A DNA stretch of 64,000 nucleotides from Rhodospirillaceae bacterium (lineage in GTDB: Bacteria; Pseudomonadota; Alphaproteobacteria; Bin65): the NCBI GenBank assembly GCA_009840595.1, contig VXNK01000095.1, forward strand, positions 36,942 to 100,941, read 5' to 3'. The position numbers and the translations under genes are program-made. Numbering within the stretch: position 1 is the stretch's first letter; each line of letters starts with the position of its first letter. The notes under the pieces are model-generated. The model was given only the letters and a program-made list of their open reading frames with translations, was not told where the DNA came from and did not search any database. Shown here piece after piece: positions 36,177 to 45,294 of the stretch.

Positions 36177-37175
36177 ATGAAATTCCGTTCAACCATTCTG
36201 GCGCTCGGCGCCGCGGCGCTGCTGGCCGCACCGGCCGCCCAGGCCCTGGAGCTCAAGCTGTCCATTTCACCGCCGCCGCAAACGCCGTGGGGCAAATTCG
36301 TCATCAGGATCGCCGAGAAGGTCAAGAAGGCCTCGGGCGGCACGCTGACGATCAAGAACTATTTCAACGATCAACTCGCCGGCAACGAGCAGAACACGAT
36401 CCGTCAGATCGTACGCGGTCGGGTCGATCTCGGTGCGCACTCCAACACGGGCATTTCGCTGGTCGCGCCGGAGTTCGGTCTGCTCGCCACGCCCTTTCTC
36501 TGGAAGGACCTGGCGGAAGCCGATTGCGTAGCCGACAAGCATCTGCTGCCGGTCTACGAAGGGCTGCTGCGCAAGGGCGGCGTGGTGCCGCTGACCTGGA
36601 TGGAGGTCGGCAACCAGATCGTGTTCGCCAAAAAGCAGATCAAGACGCCGGCCGACCTCGCCGGCCTCAAGCTGCGCACGGCGCCGACGCCGACCGATAC
36701 GATTTACATGAAGGTCGCCGGGGCCAATTCGATACCGCTCGGCACGGCAGAGAGCATGCCCGCGCTCAAGACCGGCGTTGTCCAGGCCGCGACTTGGCCC
36801 GCCGTTTACGGTATCGCCGTCGGCTATCACAAGGTCGCGCCGTTTGTGACGGTGACCAACCATTCGCACCAGCTCGGCGGGGTCGTCATCAGCAAGAAGG
36901 TCTGGGACGGGCTGAACAAGCAGCAGCAGGGATGGCTGCTGACCGCCCACGAGTCGGTCGGTTTCCTGCGTAAGGCAGTGCGGGGCGCAGAAGCCGCATT
37001 GCTCGGCAAGATCGCCAAGGGCGGCGCGACAGTCTACCGGCCGAATGCGGCGGAAATGAAGGCCTGGCGCGCCAAGGCGCCGGCCGCCCAGGCGCAGATC
37101 ATCAAGGATTTCGGCGGCCAGTCGGCCGAGGTCTGGAAGCGTCTGCAGGCCGCCCGCAAGGCCTGCGCCGCTTGA
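36177..37175 (+). CDS. TRAP transporter periplasmic substrate-binding protein (DctP family)
   Basis: 332 aa with a signal peptide cleaved after APAAQA. The DctP fold shows the conserved LKLRTAPTPTD block, whose Arg usually binds the carboxylate or sulfonate of the substrate, and a WPAVYG-type motif on the second lobe. An AGGAGG-like site precedes the ATG. It is the first gene of a DctP-DctQ-DctM set placed directly after the microcompartment regulator, so it may deliver the acidic substrate of that pathway. That link is positional. Confidence 0.88.
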   Translation: MKFRSTILALGAAALLAAPAAQALELKLSISPPPQTPWGKFVIRIAEKVKKASGGTLTIKNYFNDQLAGNEQNTIRQIVRGRVDLGAHSNTGISLVAPEFGLLATPFLWKDLAEADCVADKHLLPVYEGLLRKGGVVPLTWMEVGNQIVFAKKQIKTPADLAGLKLRTAPTPTDTIYMKVAGANSIPLGTAESMPALKTGVVQAATWPAVYGIAVGYHKVAPFVTVTNHSHQLGGVVISKKVWDGLNKQQQGWLLTAHESVGFLRKAVRGAEAALLGKIAKGGATVYRPNAAEMKAWRAKAPAAQAQIIKDFGGQSAEVWKRLQAARKACAA

Positions 37176-37191
37176 CCGGCGATACGACCGC

Positions 37192-37695
37192 ATGCGCAGC
37201 GGCCTAGCCCGCGCGCTGCGCACGCTTTACTGGTTCGAGGCAGGGCTCGCCACCGCCGCCTATGCGGGAGTGGCGGGCCTGCTTCTTGCCGATGTCCTGT
37301 CGCGGGAATTTCTCGGCGAAGCGATCTGGGGCGCCCAGAAGATCGCCGTTTTCGGCGCGATCGTCGCCGGCTTCCTCGGCCTGGTGCTCTCGACCGCGTC
37401 GAACAGCCATCTGCGCCCGCAATTCGCCGACGGCTGGTTCCCGCGTGCCTGGAGCCCGGGCGTCAGCCGCATCGGAGATGTTTTCTCCGGCGTGCTCTAT
37501 GTCGGGTTCGCCATCGTCGCGGTCGGCTATGTCGAGGAAAGCATCGCCGCCAGGGAACGCGCTGCGGTGCTGTATACGCCGCTGTGGCCGATCCAGGTCG
37601 TCCTGCCCTACGCCTTCTTCTCGTCGGCGGTGCGGCATTTCTCTTTTGCCGCCTTTCCGGAGCTAAAGCCCGAGGCGCGGCCCGAAGGGGCCTGA
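37192..37695 (+). CDS. TRAP transporter small permease (DctQ family)
   Basis: 167 aa with four hydrophobic segments. The conserved block LADVLSREFLGEAIWGAQKI is typical of DctQ, which links the binding protein to the large DctM subunit in the inner membrane. The ATG follows the DctP stop by 16 bases, and the stop precedes the DctM GTG by 4. Confidence 0.85.
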   Translation: MRSGLARALRTLYWFEAGLATAAYAGVAGLLLADVLSREFLGEAIWGAQKIAVFGAIVAGFLGLVLSTASNSHLRPQFADGWFPRAWSPGVSRIGDVFSGVLYVGFAIVAVGYVEESIAARERAAVLYTPLWPIQVVLPYAFFSSAVRHFSFAAFPELKPEARPEGA

Positions 37696-37699
37696 CTCC

Positions 37700-38959
37700 G
37701 TGGAGGCGCTCGGCCTGATCGGCCTCGTCCTGCTGCTGCTGGCGTTCCGCCAGAACGTCATCCTGATCCTGCTGACGGCGACGGCCTACGTCCATCTGGT
37801 CTGGGGCGACGGCCGGATCTCCTACCTGGTCGACGACATGTGGGGCAGCCTCAACAACGAGGTGCTGCTCGCGATTCCCATGTTCATCGCCGCGGGCAAC
37901 GTCATGACGCGCGGCTCGATCGCCGAGCGGCTGATCGAGGTCATGCGCGTCCTGACCCAATGGCTGCCCGGCGGCCTCGCGGTCGCGACGATCCTGTCCT
38001 GCGCCGTCTTCGCCGCCATCTCCGGCTCGTCGCCGGTCACATTGCTGGCGGTCGGGACCATCCTCTATCCCGCCCTGCTGCGCGAAGGCTATTCCCGGAG
38101 TTTCTCGCTCGGTGCGCTGACCTCGGGCGGCACGCTCGGCATCATCATCCCGCCGTCGATCCCGCTCATCCTCTACGGCATCGTCACCGAGAAATCGATT
38201 TCCGACCTGTTCACGGCCGGCATCGTGCCCGGCATCCTGCTGACCGCGGTGCTCGGCGTCTATGCCTTGTGGATGAACCGGCACTTGCCTTCGAAGCCGT
38301 GGGAATTCCACGCGATTGCTGTGGCGCTGCGCAGGGGCATCTGGGCGCTGCTACTGCCGGTCGTCCTGCTCGGCGGCATCTACACCGGCTATTTTTCGGC
38401 GACCGAGGCTGCAGCGGTCGCATTGGGCTACGCCCTGTTCATCGAAATCTTCGTGCACCGCGAAATGCGGGTCCGGGATTTCTTCAACACGTCGGTCGAG
38501 ACGGCGAAGCTGCTCGGCACGCTGTTCCCCATCGTGGCGGTCGCGCTCAGCATCAAGTCGCTGCTTACCGTCGAGCAGGTGCCCCACGCGCTCGCCGAAT
38601 GGATCGGCACGATCGTCAGCGACCCGGTCACCTTCCTGCTGGCGATGAACGTGCTGCTGCTGCTCGTCGGCTGCTTTATCGACGTGATCTCGGCGATACT
38701 CATTCTCGGACCGTTGATGCTCGGCATCGCCGAAACCTACGGCATCGATCCGATCCACCTCGGCATCATCATGGTGATCAATCTCGAGGTCGGCTTCCTG
38801 ACCCCGCCGGTCGGCCTCAACCTGATCGTCGCGACGACCGCGTTCCGGGAATCGTTCCTGCTGGTCTGCCGGGCCGTTCTGCCCTTTATCGCGCTGATCC
38901 TGGCGGTGCTGATGGTCGTGACCTTCGTGCCCGAACTGTCGCTGTTCTTCATCCGGTAG
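37700..38959 (+). CDS. TRAP transporter large permease (DctM family)
   Basis: 419 aa, about a dozen membrane segments, GTG start. AIPMFIAAGNVMTRGSIAERL, ISGSSPVTLLAVGTILYPAL and GGTLGIIIPPSIPLILYG are the DctM hallmark loops, and GFLTPPVGLNLIV is near the C-terminus. It forms the sodium-coupled transport channel together with DctQ. Confidence 0.92.
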   Translation: MEALGLIGLVLLLLAFRQNVILILLTATAYVHLVWGDGRISYLVDDMWGSLNNEVLLAIPMFIAAGNVMTRGSIAERLIEVMRVLTQWLPGGLAVATILSCAVFAAISGSSPVTLLAVGTILYPALLREGYSRSFSLGALTSGGTLGIIIPPSIPLILYGIVTEKSISDLFTAGIVPGILLTAVLGVYALWMNRHLPSKPWEFHAIAVALRRGIWALLLPVVLLGGIYTGYFSATEAAAVALGYALFIEIFVHREMRVRDFFNTSVETAKLLGTLFPIVAVALSIKSLLTVEQVPHALAEWIGTIVSDPVTFLLAMNVLLLLVGCFIDVISAILILGPLMLGIAETYGIDPIHLGIIMVINLEVGFLTPPVGLNLIVATTAFRESFLLVCRAVLPFIALILAVLMVVTFVPELSLFFIR

Positions 38960-39267
38960 CCGTGCCGGAACCGGCTTGAAACCGCACATTCGCGGGGGCT
39001 GGCAATTTCGCGGCCGCCGGGAGACCGTATTCCGTATCCGGCCGCCGGGCCACTCGCCGGGGTCGGTCGAAATGACGGACAGGGGATCGACTCCGGCCGA
39101 CACGAAACGTCAACCCTTGCGATCCGCTCCGCTATGTGGAGCATTGAGCGCGGCGGTGAAGGTTTCTGTATGGATAGGCCGTCCGTTATCGCCAACAGGA
39201 GTCAACACGCGGTGAACTTGCACTTGTCGTTCCGTTTTCGGGGCCTTTGCCCGAATTCCGTACCGCA
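38960..39267. other. intergenic region before the nucleobase-type permease
   Basis: 308 bases without a gene. A short imperfect hairpin (GCTCC...GGAGC) is present around 39128-39144, but no T-run follows it. Whether the permease and nitrilase genes belong to the microcompartment operon is therefore open; the gap is long enough for a separate promoter. Confidence 0.5.
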
Positions 39268-41037
39268 ATGAGCAAGAAGCGGGCGCCTGACGGCCACGGT
39301 CTTCGCTTCGAGGCAGACGAACCTTTACCGGCCGCGCTCGCCGTCGGACTCGGACTGCAGCTTGCCGTCCTGACCGTAACGGTCACGATCATCGTTCCGA
39401 CGGCAGTGATGCGGATCGGCGGCGCCGGAGACGCCTACCTGACTTGGGCAGTGTTCGCCGCCGTCGCGATCAGCGGCATCGCGACGGCGCTCCAGGCCCT
39501 TCGCTTCGGCAGGATCGGCGGCGGCCTCATACTCGTGATGGGCAGTTCCGCAGCGTTCATCGGAGTCAGCATCACGGCTGTCGAGAAAGGCGGCCCGGCG
39601 ATGCTCGCGACTCTCGTCGTCTTCGCAGCGCTCTTCCAGATCCTACTTTCCGCCCGGCTCGCGATGTTCCGGAAATTCCTGACCCCGGCGGTTTCCGGCA
39701 CCGTGATCATGCTCATTCCGGTCACGGTCATGCCGATCCTGTTCCGGATGCTGGACGACATTCCGGAGGGCAGCCCGGACCATGCGGCGCCATCGATCGC
39801 CCTCGTCACGATTCTGGCTATTGTCGGCATTTCGTTGAAGGGAACGGCCATGCTCCGGCAGTGGGCGCCGATAATCGGTGTCGTCGCCGGTACGGCGGTA
39901 GCGGCATTCTTCGGACTCTACGACCTGGACCGTATCGCCGCGGCATCCTGGATCGGGCTGCCGAGTGCCGGAATGCCGGGCCTGGATCTGGAATTCGGAC
40001 CCGTCTTCTGGGCCTTGCTTCCGGCGTTCCTGCTGACCGCCGTGATCGGCACGATCCGGGCGATCAGCAGCAGCGCCGCGCTCCAACAGGTTTCCTGGCG
40101 CCGGAAACGGCCGATGGATTTCCGCGCGGTGCAAGGCACGGTCACCGTTGACGGGGTAAACAACCTGTTGTGCGGTCTCGCGGGAACCGTCCCGAACACG
40201 ACCAATGCGGTCGCCGCCCCTCTCATCGAGATCACCGGGGTCGCAGCGCGGGTCGTCGGTGTCGCCACGGGGGCAATCTTCCTTGTGCTGGCGTTCCTGC
40301 CCAAGGCGCTGGCGGTCGTGCTGGCGATACCGGGCCCGGTCGCCGCCGCCTACTTCTTCGTCCTTCTCGGGATGCTGTTCGTGGTCGGCATCGGAATGGT
40401 GATGCAGGACGGCATGGACTACCGGAAGGGCGTGGTGGTCGGGGTTTCCTTCTGGCTTGGAGTCGGTTTCCAGAACGGCGCGATCTACCCCGAGTTGGCA
40501 TCCGAATTCGCCGGCGGAATTTTTTCGAACGGCATCACCGCCGGCGATTTCATAGCGATCGTCATGACCTGGATCGTGGATTTTTTCCGACCTCGCCCGG
40601 TCCGCACGGAAACCGAGTTCGCCATCTCCGCCTTGCCGAAAATCCACGATTTCCTGGCCGGTTTTGCAGCGCGCAACGGCTGGGACGACGCCATGGCGGA
40701 CCGGCTCGACGCCGCTGGCGAGGAGACGCTGTTGACGCTTCTCGGGCCGGAAGACCGATCCGGCGCGCCCGACCGGGCGCGGCGCCTGCGGCTGTCCGCG
40801 TCGAAGGGCGAGGACGGCGCGGTGCTTGAATTCATCGTTGCGCCGAGAGGGGAAAATGTGGAGGAGCGACTCGCCGTGCTCGACGCCCGGGGCGACGAGA
40901 CGCCGATCGAGCAGGAGGTATCGCTTCGCTTGCTGCGCCACCTGGCTTCGTCGGTGCGCCACCAGCAATACCACGATACGGACATCGTGACCGTCCAGGT
41001 AAAATACCCGGCGCCCGAAAGTTACGGAGTAAAGTAG
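39268..41037 (+). CDS. xanthine/uracil permease (NCS2) with C-terminal ATPase-like domain
   Basis: 589 aa from the ATG at 39268; a TTG at 39247 would add seven residues. Residues about 20-445 are an NCS2-type transporter with many membrane helices, including GSSAAFIGVSI and the NTTNAVAAPLIEITG loop. The remaining 145 residues are soluble and resemble a GHKL (HATPase) fold of the anti-sigma type, with the closing pattern SLRLLRHLASSVRHQQYHDTD, but the glycine-rich ATP loops are degenerate. Such permease-ATPase fusions are unusual. Nucleobase or related ureide uptake is the family expectation. Confidence 0.8.
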   Translation: MSKKRAPDGHGLRFEADEPLPAALAVGLGLQLAVLTVTVTIIVPTAVMRIGGAGDAYLTWAVFAAVAISGIATALQALRFGRIGGGLILVMGSSAAFIGVSITAVEKGGPAMLATLVVFAALFQILLSARLAMFRKFLTPAVSGTVIMLIPVTVMPILFRMLDDIPEGSPDHAAPSIALVTILAIVGISLKGTAMLRQWAPIIGVVAGTAVAAFFGLYDLDRIAAASWIGLPSAGMPGLDLEFGPVFWALLPAFLLTAVIGTIRAISSSAALQQVSWRRKRPMDFRAVQGTVTVDGVNNLLCGLAGTVPNTTNAVAAPLIEITGVAARVVGVATGAIFLVLAFLPKALAVVLAIPGPVAAAYFFVLLGMLFVVGIGMVMQDGMDYRKGVVVGVSFWLGVGFQNGAIYPELASEFAGGIFSNGITAGDFIAIVMTWIVDFFRPRPVRTETEFAISALPKIHDFLAGFAARNGWDDAMADRLDAAGEETLLTLLGPEDRSGAPDRARRLRLSASKGEDGAVLEFIVAPRGENVEERLAVLDARGDETPIEQEVSLRLLRHLASSVRHQQYHDTDIVTVQVKYPAPESYGVK

Positions 41038-41081
41038 CGGCCGGGCAAACTTCATGTAGACTGCACGTCGAGCATCGGGGG

Positions 41082-42347
41082 GTGCGGACCGTGAACGAAA
41101 TCTACAACGCCATCGGGCTACAGACCGATACGGTCGACTGCAAGTTCCGGGTCGGAGATGCGCCGGACTACGAGCGCAACCTGCGCCATCTCGATCACAT
41201 GATCGACATGGCGGTCCTCCATTCGATGGAATACCGCCCGCGACTGCTGGCCCTTTGCGAAGGCGCGATCCAAGGATTCCCCGACGAGTATCACGACTGG
41301 GAATCGGCGGACTACGCGCGCAGCGGCGCCATCGACATCCCCGGCCCGGTCACCGACCGCCTGGCGGAAAGGGCGGTCAAGTGGAATCTCTACCTGATCG
41401 GCCAGGCCAAGGCGCGCATGGCGGAGTTTCCCGACCGCTTCTTCAACACCGCCTTCATCATCGATCCCGCCGGCGAGATCGTTTACCTCCATCGCAAGAA
41501 CGTCGTGTTCACCATCGAGCACACGACGACGCCCCACGATGTCTGGGACCAGTGGGTGGCGATGTTCGGCGACGGGCTCGACGCCTTCTTCCCGGTCGCC
41601 CACACGCCGATCGGCAATATCGGCTGCCTGATCTGCATGGAGGGCAACTATCCGGAACTGGCGCGCGGCCTGATGATGAACGGCGCCGAGATCGTCTACC
41701 GGCCGAGTTCCATCGAGAACAAGATCTCGACCGGCGTCTGGCAGATCCAGAACCAGGCGCGGGCGCTGGACAACAACTGCTACGTCATCGCGCCCAATAC
41801 CGGCTACCACACCGTCGATGCGGCCGGCACCCGCGGCTTCGTGACCGGCGGCCACCCGATGATCGTCGACTATCGCGGCCAGATCGCGCACGAGATCCGG
41901 ACCCAGGGCGACGCCTTCGTCGCCGCGCCGATCAATATCGAGGGGTTGCGTCAGCACAGGGCCAACGCGCGCCAGAACAACTGGGCGCCGCACATGAAGA
42001 CCGAGCTCTACCGGCTGGTCTACGACAAGGCGGTGTGGCCGAAGAACCTGGCCGCGCACCGGCCGCCGCAGCGCCGCGAGGCGACCGACGAAATCTATTT
42101 CCAGACCATCCGGCGCCTGCAGGAAGCCGGCGTCCAGGTGCCGCCGGCGGCGGTTTCGGGCCGGACGGATACCGGCGGCGCAGCGGCCGGGTCGTCGCTC
42201 CGCGAGCACATTCTCGGGCGGGTTTCCGAGATGGGAGAAGGCGAACGGCCCGTGCCGCCGGTTCCGAAGCTGCGGGTGGTGGGCAACGACGAAGAGGCCG
42301 GTGGGCCGAAGGAAACCGCGATCGTCCCCGATCAGGCTGCGGAATAA
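41082..42347 (+). CDS. nitrilase/amidase-family carbon-nitrogen hydrolase
   Basis: 421 aa. The catalytic triad is visible: E60 in LALCEGAIQGF, K139 in YLHRKNVVF and C185 in GCLICMEGNYPEL. RPSSIENKIS and NQARALDNNCYVIAPN are typical of the aliphatic amidase/formamidase side of the superfamily. The last 75 residues are an extension with a Gly/Ala-rich stretch and a short helix (SSLREHILGRVSEM), then a Pro-rich tail. The start is GTG 41082, with GTG 41091 as an alternative. It hydrolyses a C-N bond of an unknown amide or nitrile and follows the nucleobase-type permease by 44 bases. Confidence 0.85.
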   Translation: MRTVNEIYNAIGLQTDTVDCKFRVGDAPDYERNLRHLDHMIDMAVLHSMEYRPRLLALCEGAIQGFPDEYHDWESADYARSGAIDIPGPVTDRLAERAVKWNLYLIGQAKARMAEFPDRFFNTAFIIDPAGEIVYLHRKNVVFTIEHTTTPHDVWDQWVAMFGDGLDAFFPVAHTPIGNIGCLICMEGNYPELARGLMMNGAEIVYRPSSIENKISTGVWQIQNQARALDNNCYVIAPNTGYHTVDAAGTRGFVTGGHPMIVDYRGQIAHEIRTQGDAFVAAPINIEGLRQHRANARQNNWAPHMKTELYRLVYDKAVWPKNLAAHRPPQRREATDEIYFQTIRRLQEAGVQVPPAAVSGRTDTGGAAAGSSLREHILGRVSEMGEGERPVPPVPKLRVVGNDEEAGGPKETAIVPDQAAE

Positions 42348-42387
42348 GAGATTTCGCGAAGAGGCCGCCGGTCGGCGGCAGCCCGGA

Positions 42388-44583
42388 TCACCGGCCGAGG
42401 GCCGGTATGCCGAGCAGGTTCGAAACCAGCGACACCTGTTCCAGCGCCCATTTCATTTCCTGCTTCTCGAACCCGTTGAGTTCCGACGGCGCGACCTTGT
42501 TGGACAGCGCCACGCCGGCGTCGATATCGCGCAACTGCTGTCCGAGAATGAGGTTCAGCAGGAGACGGTGTGCCTCGACCAGGTTGTCGACGTCTTTTCC
42601 CGACACAGTCTCGAGCCCGCGCGCCGCGGCAAGCCGCTTCGGCGTCGTGCGGGCTTCGACGCCGTGCATCAGCGCAATCACCCGGGCCGCCGAGAAGATC
42701 GGCATGATCCCGCCGATCTTGAGGTCGACCCGGCCGGCATCCGTCCTGAAGCGTCCGAACATGCCGAGCGGCGTGTCGAAATTTCCGGCGGCGAGGGCGA
42801 GGAACTTGTGAAAATTCGTCGCCTGCCGGGCCAGTGCGAGCGCTTCGGCGCGCAGGTCGTCCGCCATGCCGGTTGCGCCGAGCACCGCCTGGGCGTCGAA
42901 GAAGATATCGCAGTTGAGCAGGTCCTCGGCGCGCGACCGCCCGATCCAGGACCGGACGGTTTCCCGCCAGACGCCGAGCGGCTTACGCCAGGCGGCATTG
43001 GAAGCCATGATGCCGCCGGGACAGTAGATCACGCCGGTCTCGTTGAGGATGTCGGCGGTCCGCCGGCCCAGTTGCTCGAACCATCCGTCGGCGCCGTCCG
43101 GGGCGTCGTCGGCATAGATGAGCGCGTTGTCCTGATCCATCGCGAGCAGACTCTCGCCGCGGCCGCCGGAGCCGAGCACGAGCAGGGCGTAGGGCGCCGG
43201 CGCTTCGCCCAGACCGGCTTCGGTCATTTCCGCTTCCGCCAGCTCGCATGACCGTGCGGTCAGGGCCCGCAATTCGCGCGAGATCATCGAGGCGATGTTC
43301 CGCGCGTCGACCTCCTCGAACACCAGGGCGCGGGCGACGGCCGTGAGCTGCGACCAGACCCGGCCCAGTTCGAAGCGCGACCGGGCCGATTCGATGCTGT
43401 CGCCCAGGGCGACCGCGTCGCCGGCCCGCTGGCGCAGCAGGTCCCGCGCGCTCAAGGCGCCGCACAGCGCGCCGCCTTCGTCCACGACGCCGAGATGGCG
43501 GAATCCGCCGGCCGACATCCGGGCGATCGCCCGGTAGACGAATTCATCCTTGTGGATCGTCACCAGCGGGCGCTGGCCGAGATTGCCGACCGGCGCGTCG
43601 AGCGCCGCCGGACCGTCCCGGTCGATCGCGCGCAAGATGTCCCGCTCGGTCACGATTCCGTCCCCGGGTCCGTCCCCGCTTTCGTCCCCGAATCCGTCCC
43701 CGAATCCGTCCCCGAATCCGTTCGGGCCGCCGGCGGTTTCCGGCGGCAGGAACAGGGAACTGACCTTGCTTTCCATCATCGCGGCGAGCGCCGCCCTGAC
43801 CGTCCGGCCGTTATCGACCGTGAGCGGCGGTGTCTTCATCAGGTCGGCGACGCGGTGGCGGTAGGCGAAGCTGTCGATCCGGACGTATTCGGCGATCCGG
43901 CTGCCGTCGCGCGCGTCGCCGCTCTGTCCCATGTCGTGCCAGCCGGATTGCGCTTCTTCCGTCATCCGGGCCGAGAGCGCGCGCACGGCTCGCTCCGCCT
44001 GGGCCAGCGTCACGATCCCCTTTTCCCGCAGTTTCGGGACGACCGCGCGGTAGATTTCCGCGGCGGCCCGGGCATCGCCCAGGGCGCGGTGCCGCCCGGA
44101 CAGCTCCACGCCCAGCCAGCCCGCCGCCGTTTCGAGCGACTTCTCCGGCAGGGCAGGCGCCACCAGATCGACCAGATGGCCGACGTCGAGGGTCCGCGGC
44201 GGCTGCCACGGCAGGCCGTGGCGTTCGTGCTCGGCCCTGAACACCGCCAGGTCGAAGCCGATGGAATAGCCGATCACGACCGCCGGCCCGGCCCACGCCG
44301 CGAATTCGGCCATTCGCTCCGGAAAAGGCGGCGCGCCCGCGACATCGGAATCCGTGATGCCGTGGATTTCGATCGAGGCACCCGAGATCGGGATGCCGGG
44401 ATCGACCAGTTCGGAATAGACCCTCTGCTCACCCGGTGCGCAGGTTTCCAGGCGAACCGCGCCGATTTCGACGATCCGGACCTTCTCGACGTCGAGGCCG
44501 GTGGTTTCGGTATCGATGGCGACGGCCGGCATGCTGGCAAGCGGTATGCCGGAAAGTCCACCCGATGTGGGCCGAAAGCTCAT
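42388..44583 (-). CDS. fusion of DEDDh exonuclease, CBS pair and DUF294 nucleotidyltransferase
   Basis: 731 aa. Residues about 18-185 are a DnaQ-like exonuclease (AVAIDTETTGLDVEKVRIVE, GYSIGFDLAVF, HRALGDARAAAEI). Residues about 225-390 are two CBS motifs (SLFLPPETA...GIVTERDIL and HLGVVDEGGALCGALSARDL). The rest is the DUF294 putative nucleotidyltransferase (LLVLGSGGRGESLLAMDQDN) with its C-terminal helical domain. A Gly/Asp/Phe repeat sits inside the first CBS motif. DUF294-CBS proteins often neighbour DUF4212/SSS symporters, as here, and may control them through nucleotides. The exonuclease addition is the unusual part. Confidence 0.88.
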   Translation of the reverse strand: MSFRPTSGGLSGIPLASMPAVAIDTETTGLDVEKVRIVEIGAVRLETCAPGEQRVYSELVDPGIPISGASIEIHGITDSDVAGAPPFPERMAEFAAWAGPAVVIGYSIGFDLAVFRAEHERHGLPWQPPRTLDVGHLVDLVAPALPEKSLETAAGWLGVELSGRHRALGDARAAAEIYRAVVPKLREKGIVTLAQAERAVRALSARMTEEAQSGWHDMGQSGDARDGSRIAEYVRIDSFAYRHRVADLMKTPPLTVDNGRTVRAALAAMMESKVSSLFLPPETAGGPNGFGDGFGDGFGDESGDGPGDGIVTERDILRAIDRDGPAALDAPVGNLGQRPLVTIHKDEFVYRAIARMSAGGFRHLGVVDEGGALCGALSARDLLRQRAGDAVALGDSIESARSRFELGRVWSQLTAVARALVFEEVDARNIASMISRELRALTARSCELAEAEMTEAGLGEAPAPYALLVLGSGGRGESLLAMDQDNALIYADDAPDGADGWFEQLGRRTADILNETGVIYCPGGIMASNAAWRKPLGVWRETVRSWIGRSRAEDLLNCDIFFDAQAVLGATGMADDLRAEALALARQATNFHKFLALAAGNFDTPLGMFGRFRTDAGRVDLKIGGIMPIFSAARVIALMHGVEARTTPKRLAAARGLETVSGKDVDNLVEAHRLLLNLILGQQLRDIDAGVALSNKVAPSELNGFEKQEMKWALEQVSLVSNLLGIPALGR
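43658..43717. repeat. 12-bp tandem repeat inside the CBS-domain coding region
   Basis: Five units of consensus CCGTCCCCGAAT lie in tandem; the last two are identical and the first three diverged by one to three bases. In the minus-strand gene it encodes GFGD/GDG repeats in a loop of the first CBS motif. Because the unit is a multiple of three, copy-number change would keep the frame. Confidence 0.85.
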
Positions 44584-44598
44584 ATGCGGCCTCGAACG

Positions 44599-45249
44599 CT
44601 ATGAACCGGAAGCGCTCCGCCAATCGGACGCAATGCTGTCGGGAACGACACGATCCTGGAAGGAAGCGCGAACCTCGCGCCACTTGTTGCCGATGGACGT
44701 GGCAACGATCTTTCGGTCGAGTCGCTTGAACTCGTCGACAACAGGCGCAAAGCGCGGCAGGTCGACGGGGCTGAGGGAAAAGGCGGCGGCGCCGACTGCC
44801 GCCGCGGACCAGTCGGTCTCGCGCAACCGCTGCTCGAACCGTTCGCGGGCATCGGCCGGGACCTTTGCCGGTTCGATGTCGACCAGACCGCCCCGCATGC
44901 CCTTGTCGAAGCACAGCCGGGCGATGGCCTGGGCCTCCTGCGGCGCCAGGCGCGCCGACTCCGCCACGATGGCAACAACATGAACCGTGAGGTCGGACAG
45001 GCAGGAGACAAACACTTTTACCGACGAATCCTGAATTGCCTGAGCAAATACTTCGTCAGTAAAGTATTCACGAAATTGTGTCCCCATACGAGCCTTCAAA
45101 TATCCGAACAGCGTCGTCTGCGCAACGAATGAGGCTCTGGTCCTCGCAAATAAGCACAAATTCTCGACTGAATCTATCGGTGTCCGGTCGAATCGTTCGG
45201 CGATACTCTTGAATGGGCCGGGCAGTCTTGCAAGCAGGGTAAGGAGCAT
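44599..45249 (-). CDS. conserved-looking protein of unknown function upstream of the exonuclease-CBS gene
   Basis: 216 aa, not recognised. It is mostly helical and soluble: TPIDSVENLCLFARTRASF, then TTLFGYLKARMGTQFREYF, then a helix VKVFVSCLSDLTVHVVAIVA. A C-terminal half with VDEFKRLDRKIVATSIGNKW follows. There is no signal peptide or membrane helix. It is 15 bases upstream of the exonuclease-CBS-nucleotidyltransferase gene and divergent from the symporter operon, so a regulatory or accessory role for that system is plausible. Confidence 0.75.
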   Translation of the reverse strand: MLLTLLARLPGPFKSIAERFDRTPIDSVENLCLFARTRASFVAQTTLFGYLKARMGTQFREYFTDEVFAQAIQDSSVKVFVSCLSDLTVHVVAIVAESARLAPQEAQAIARLCFDKGMRGGLVDIEPAKVPADARERFEQRLRETDWSAAAVGAAAFSLSPVDLPRFAPVVDEFKRLDRKIVATSIGNKWREVRASFQDRVVPDSIASDWRSASGS

Positions 45250-45294
45250 TGGGTGTACTTAAATGGATGTGAAATAACAGTAAGTCACGGTACC

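Noticed and set aside
43658..43717. CRISPR-like repeat
   Set aside because: The units are 12 bp in direct tandem without spacers and lie inside a coding region.
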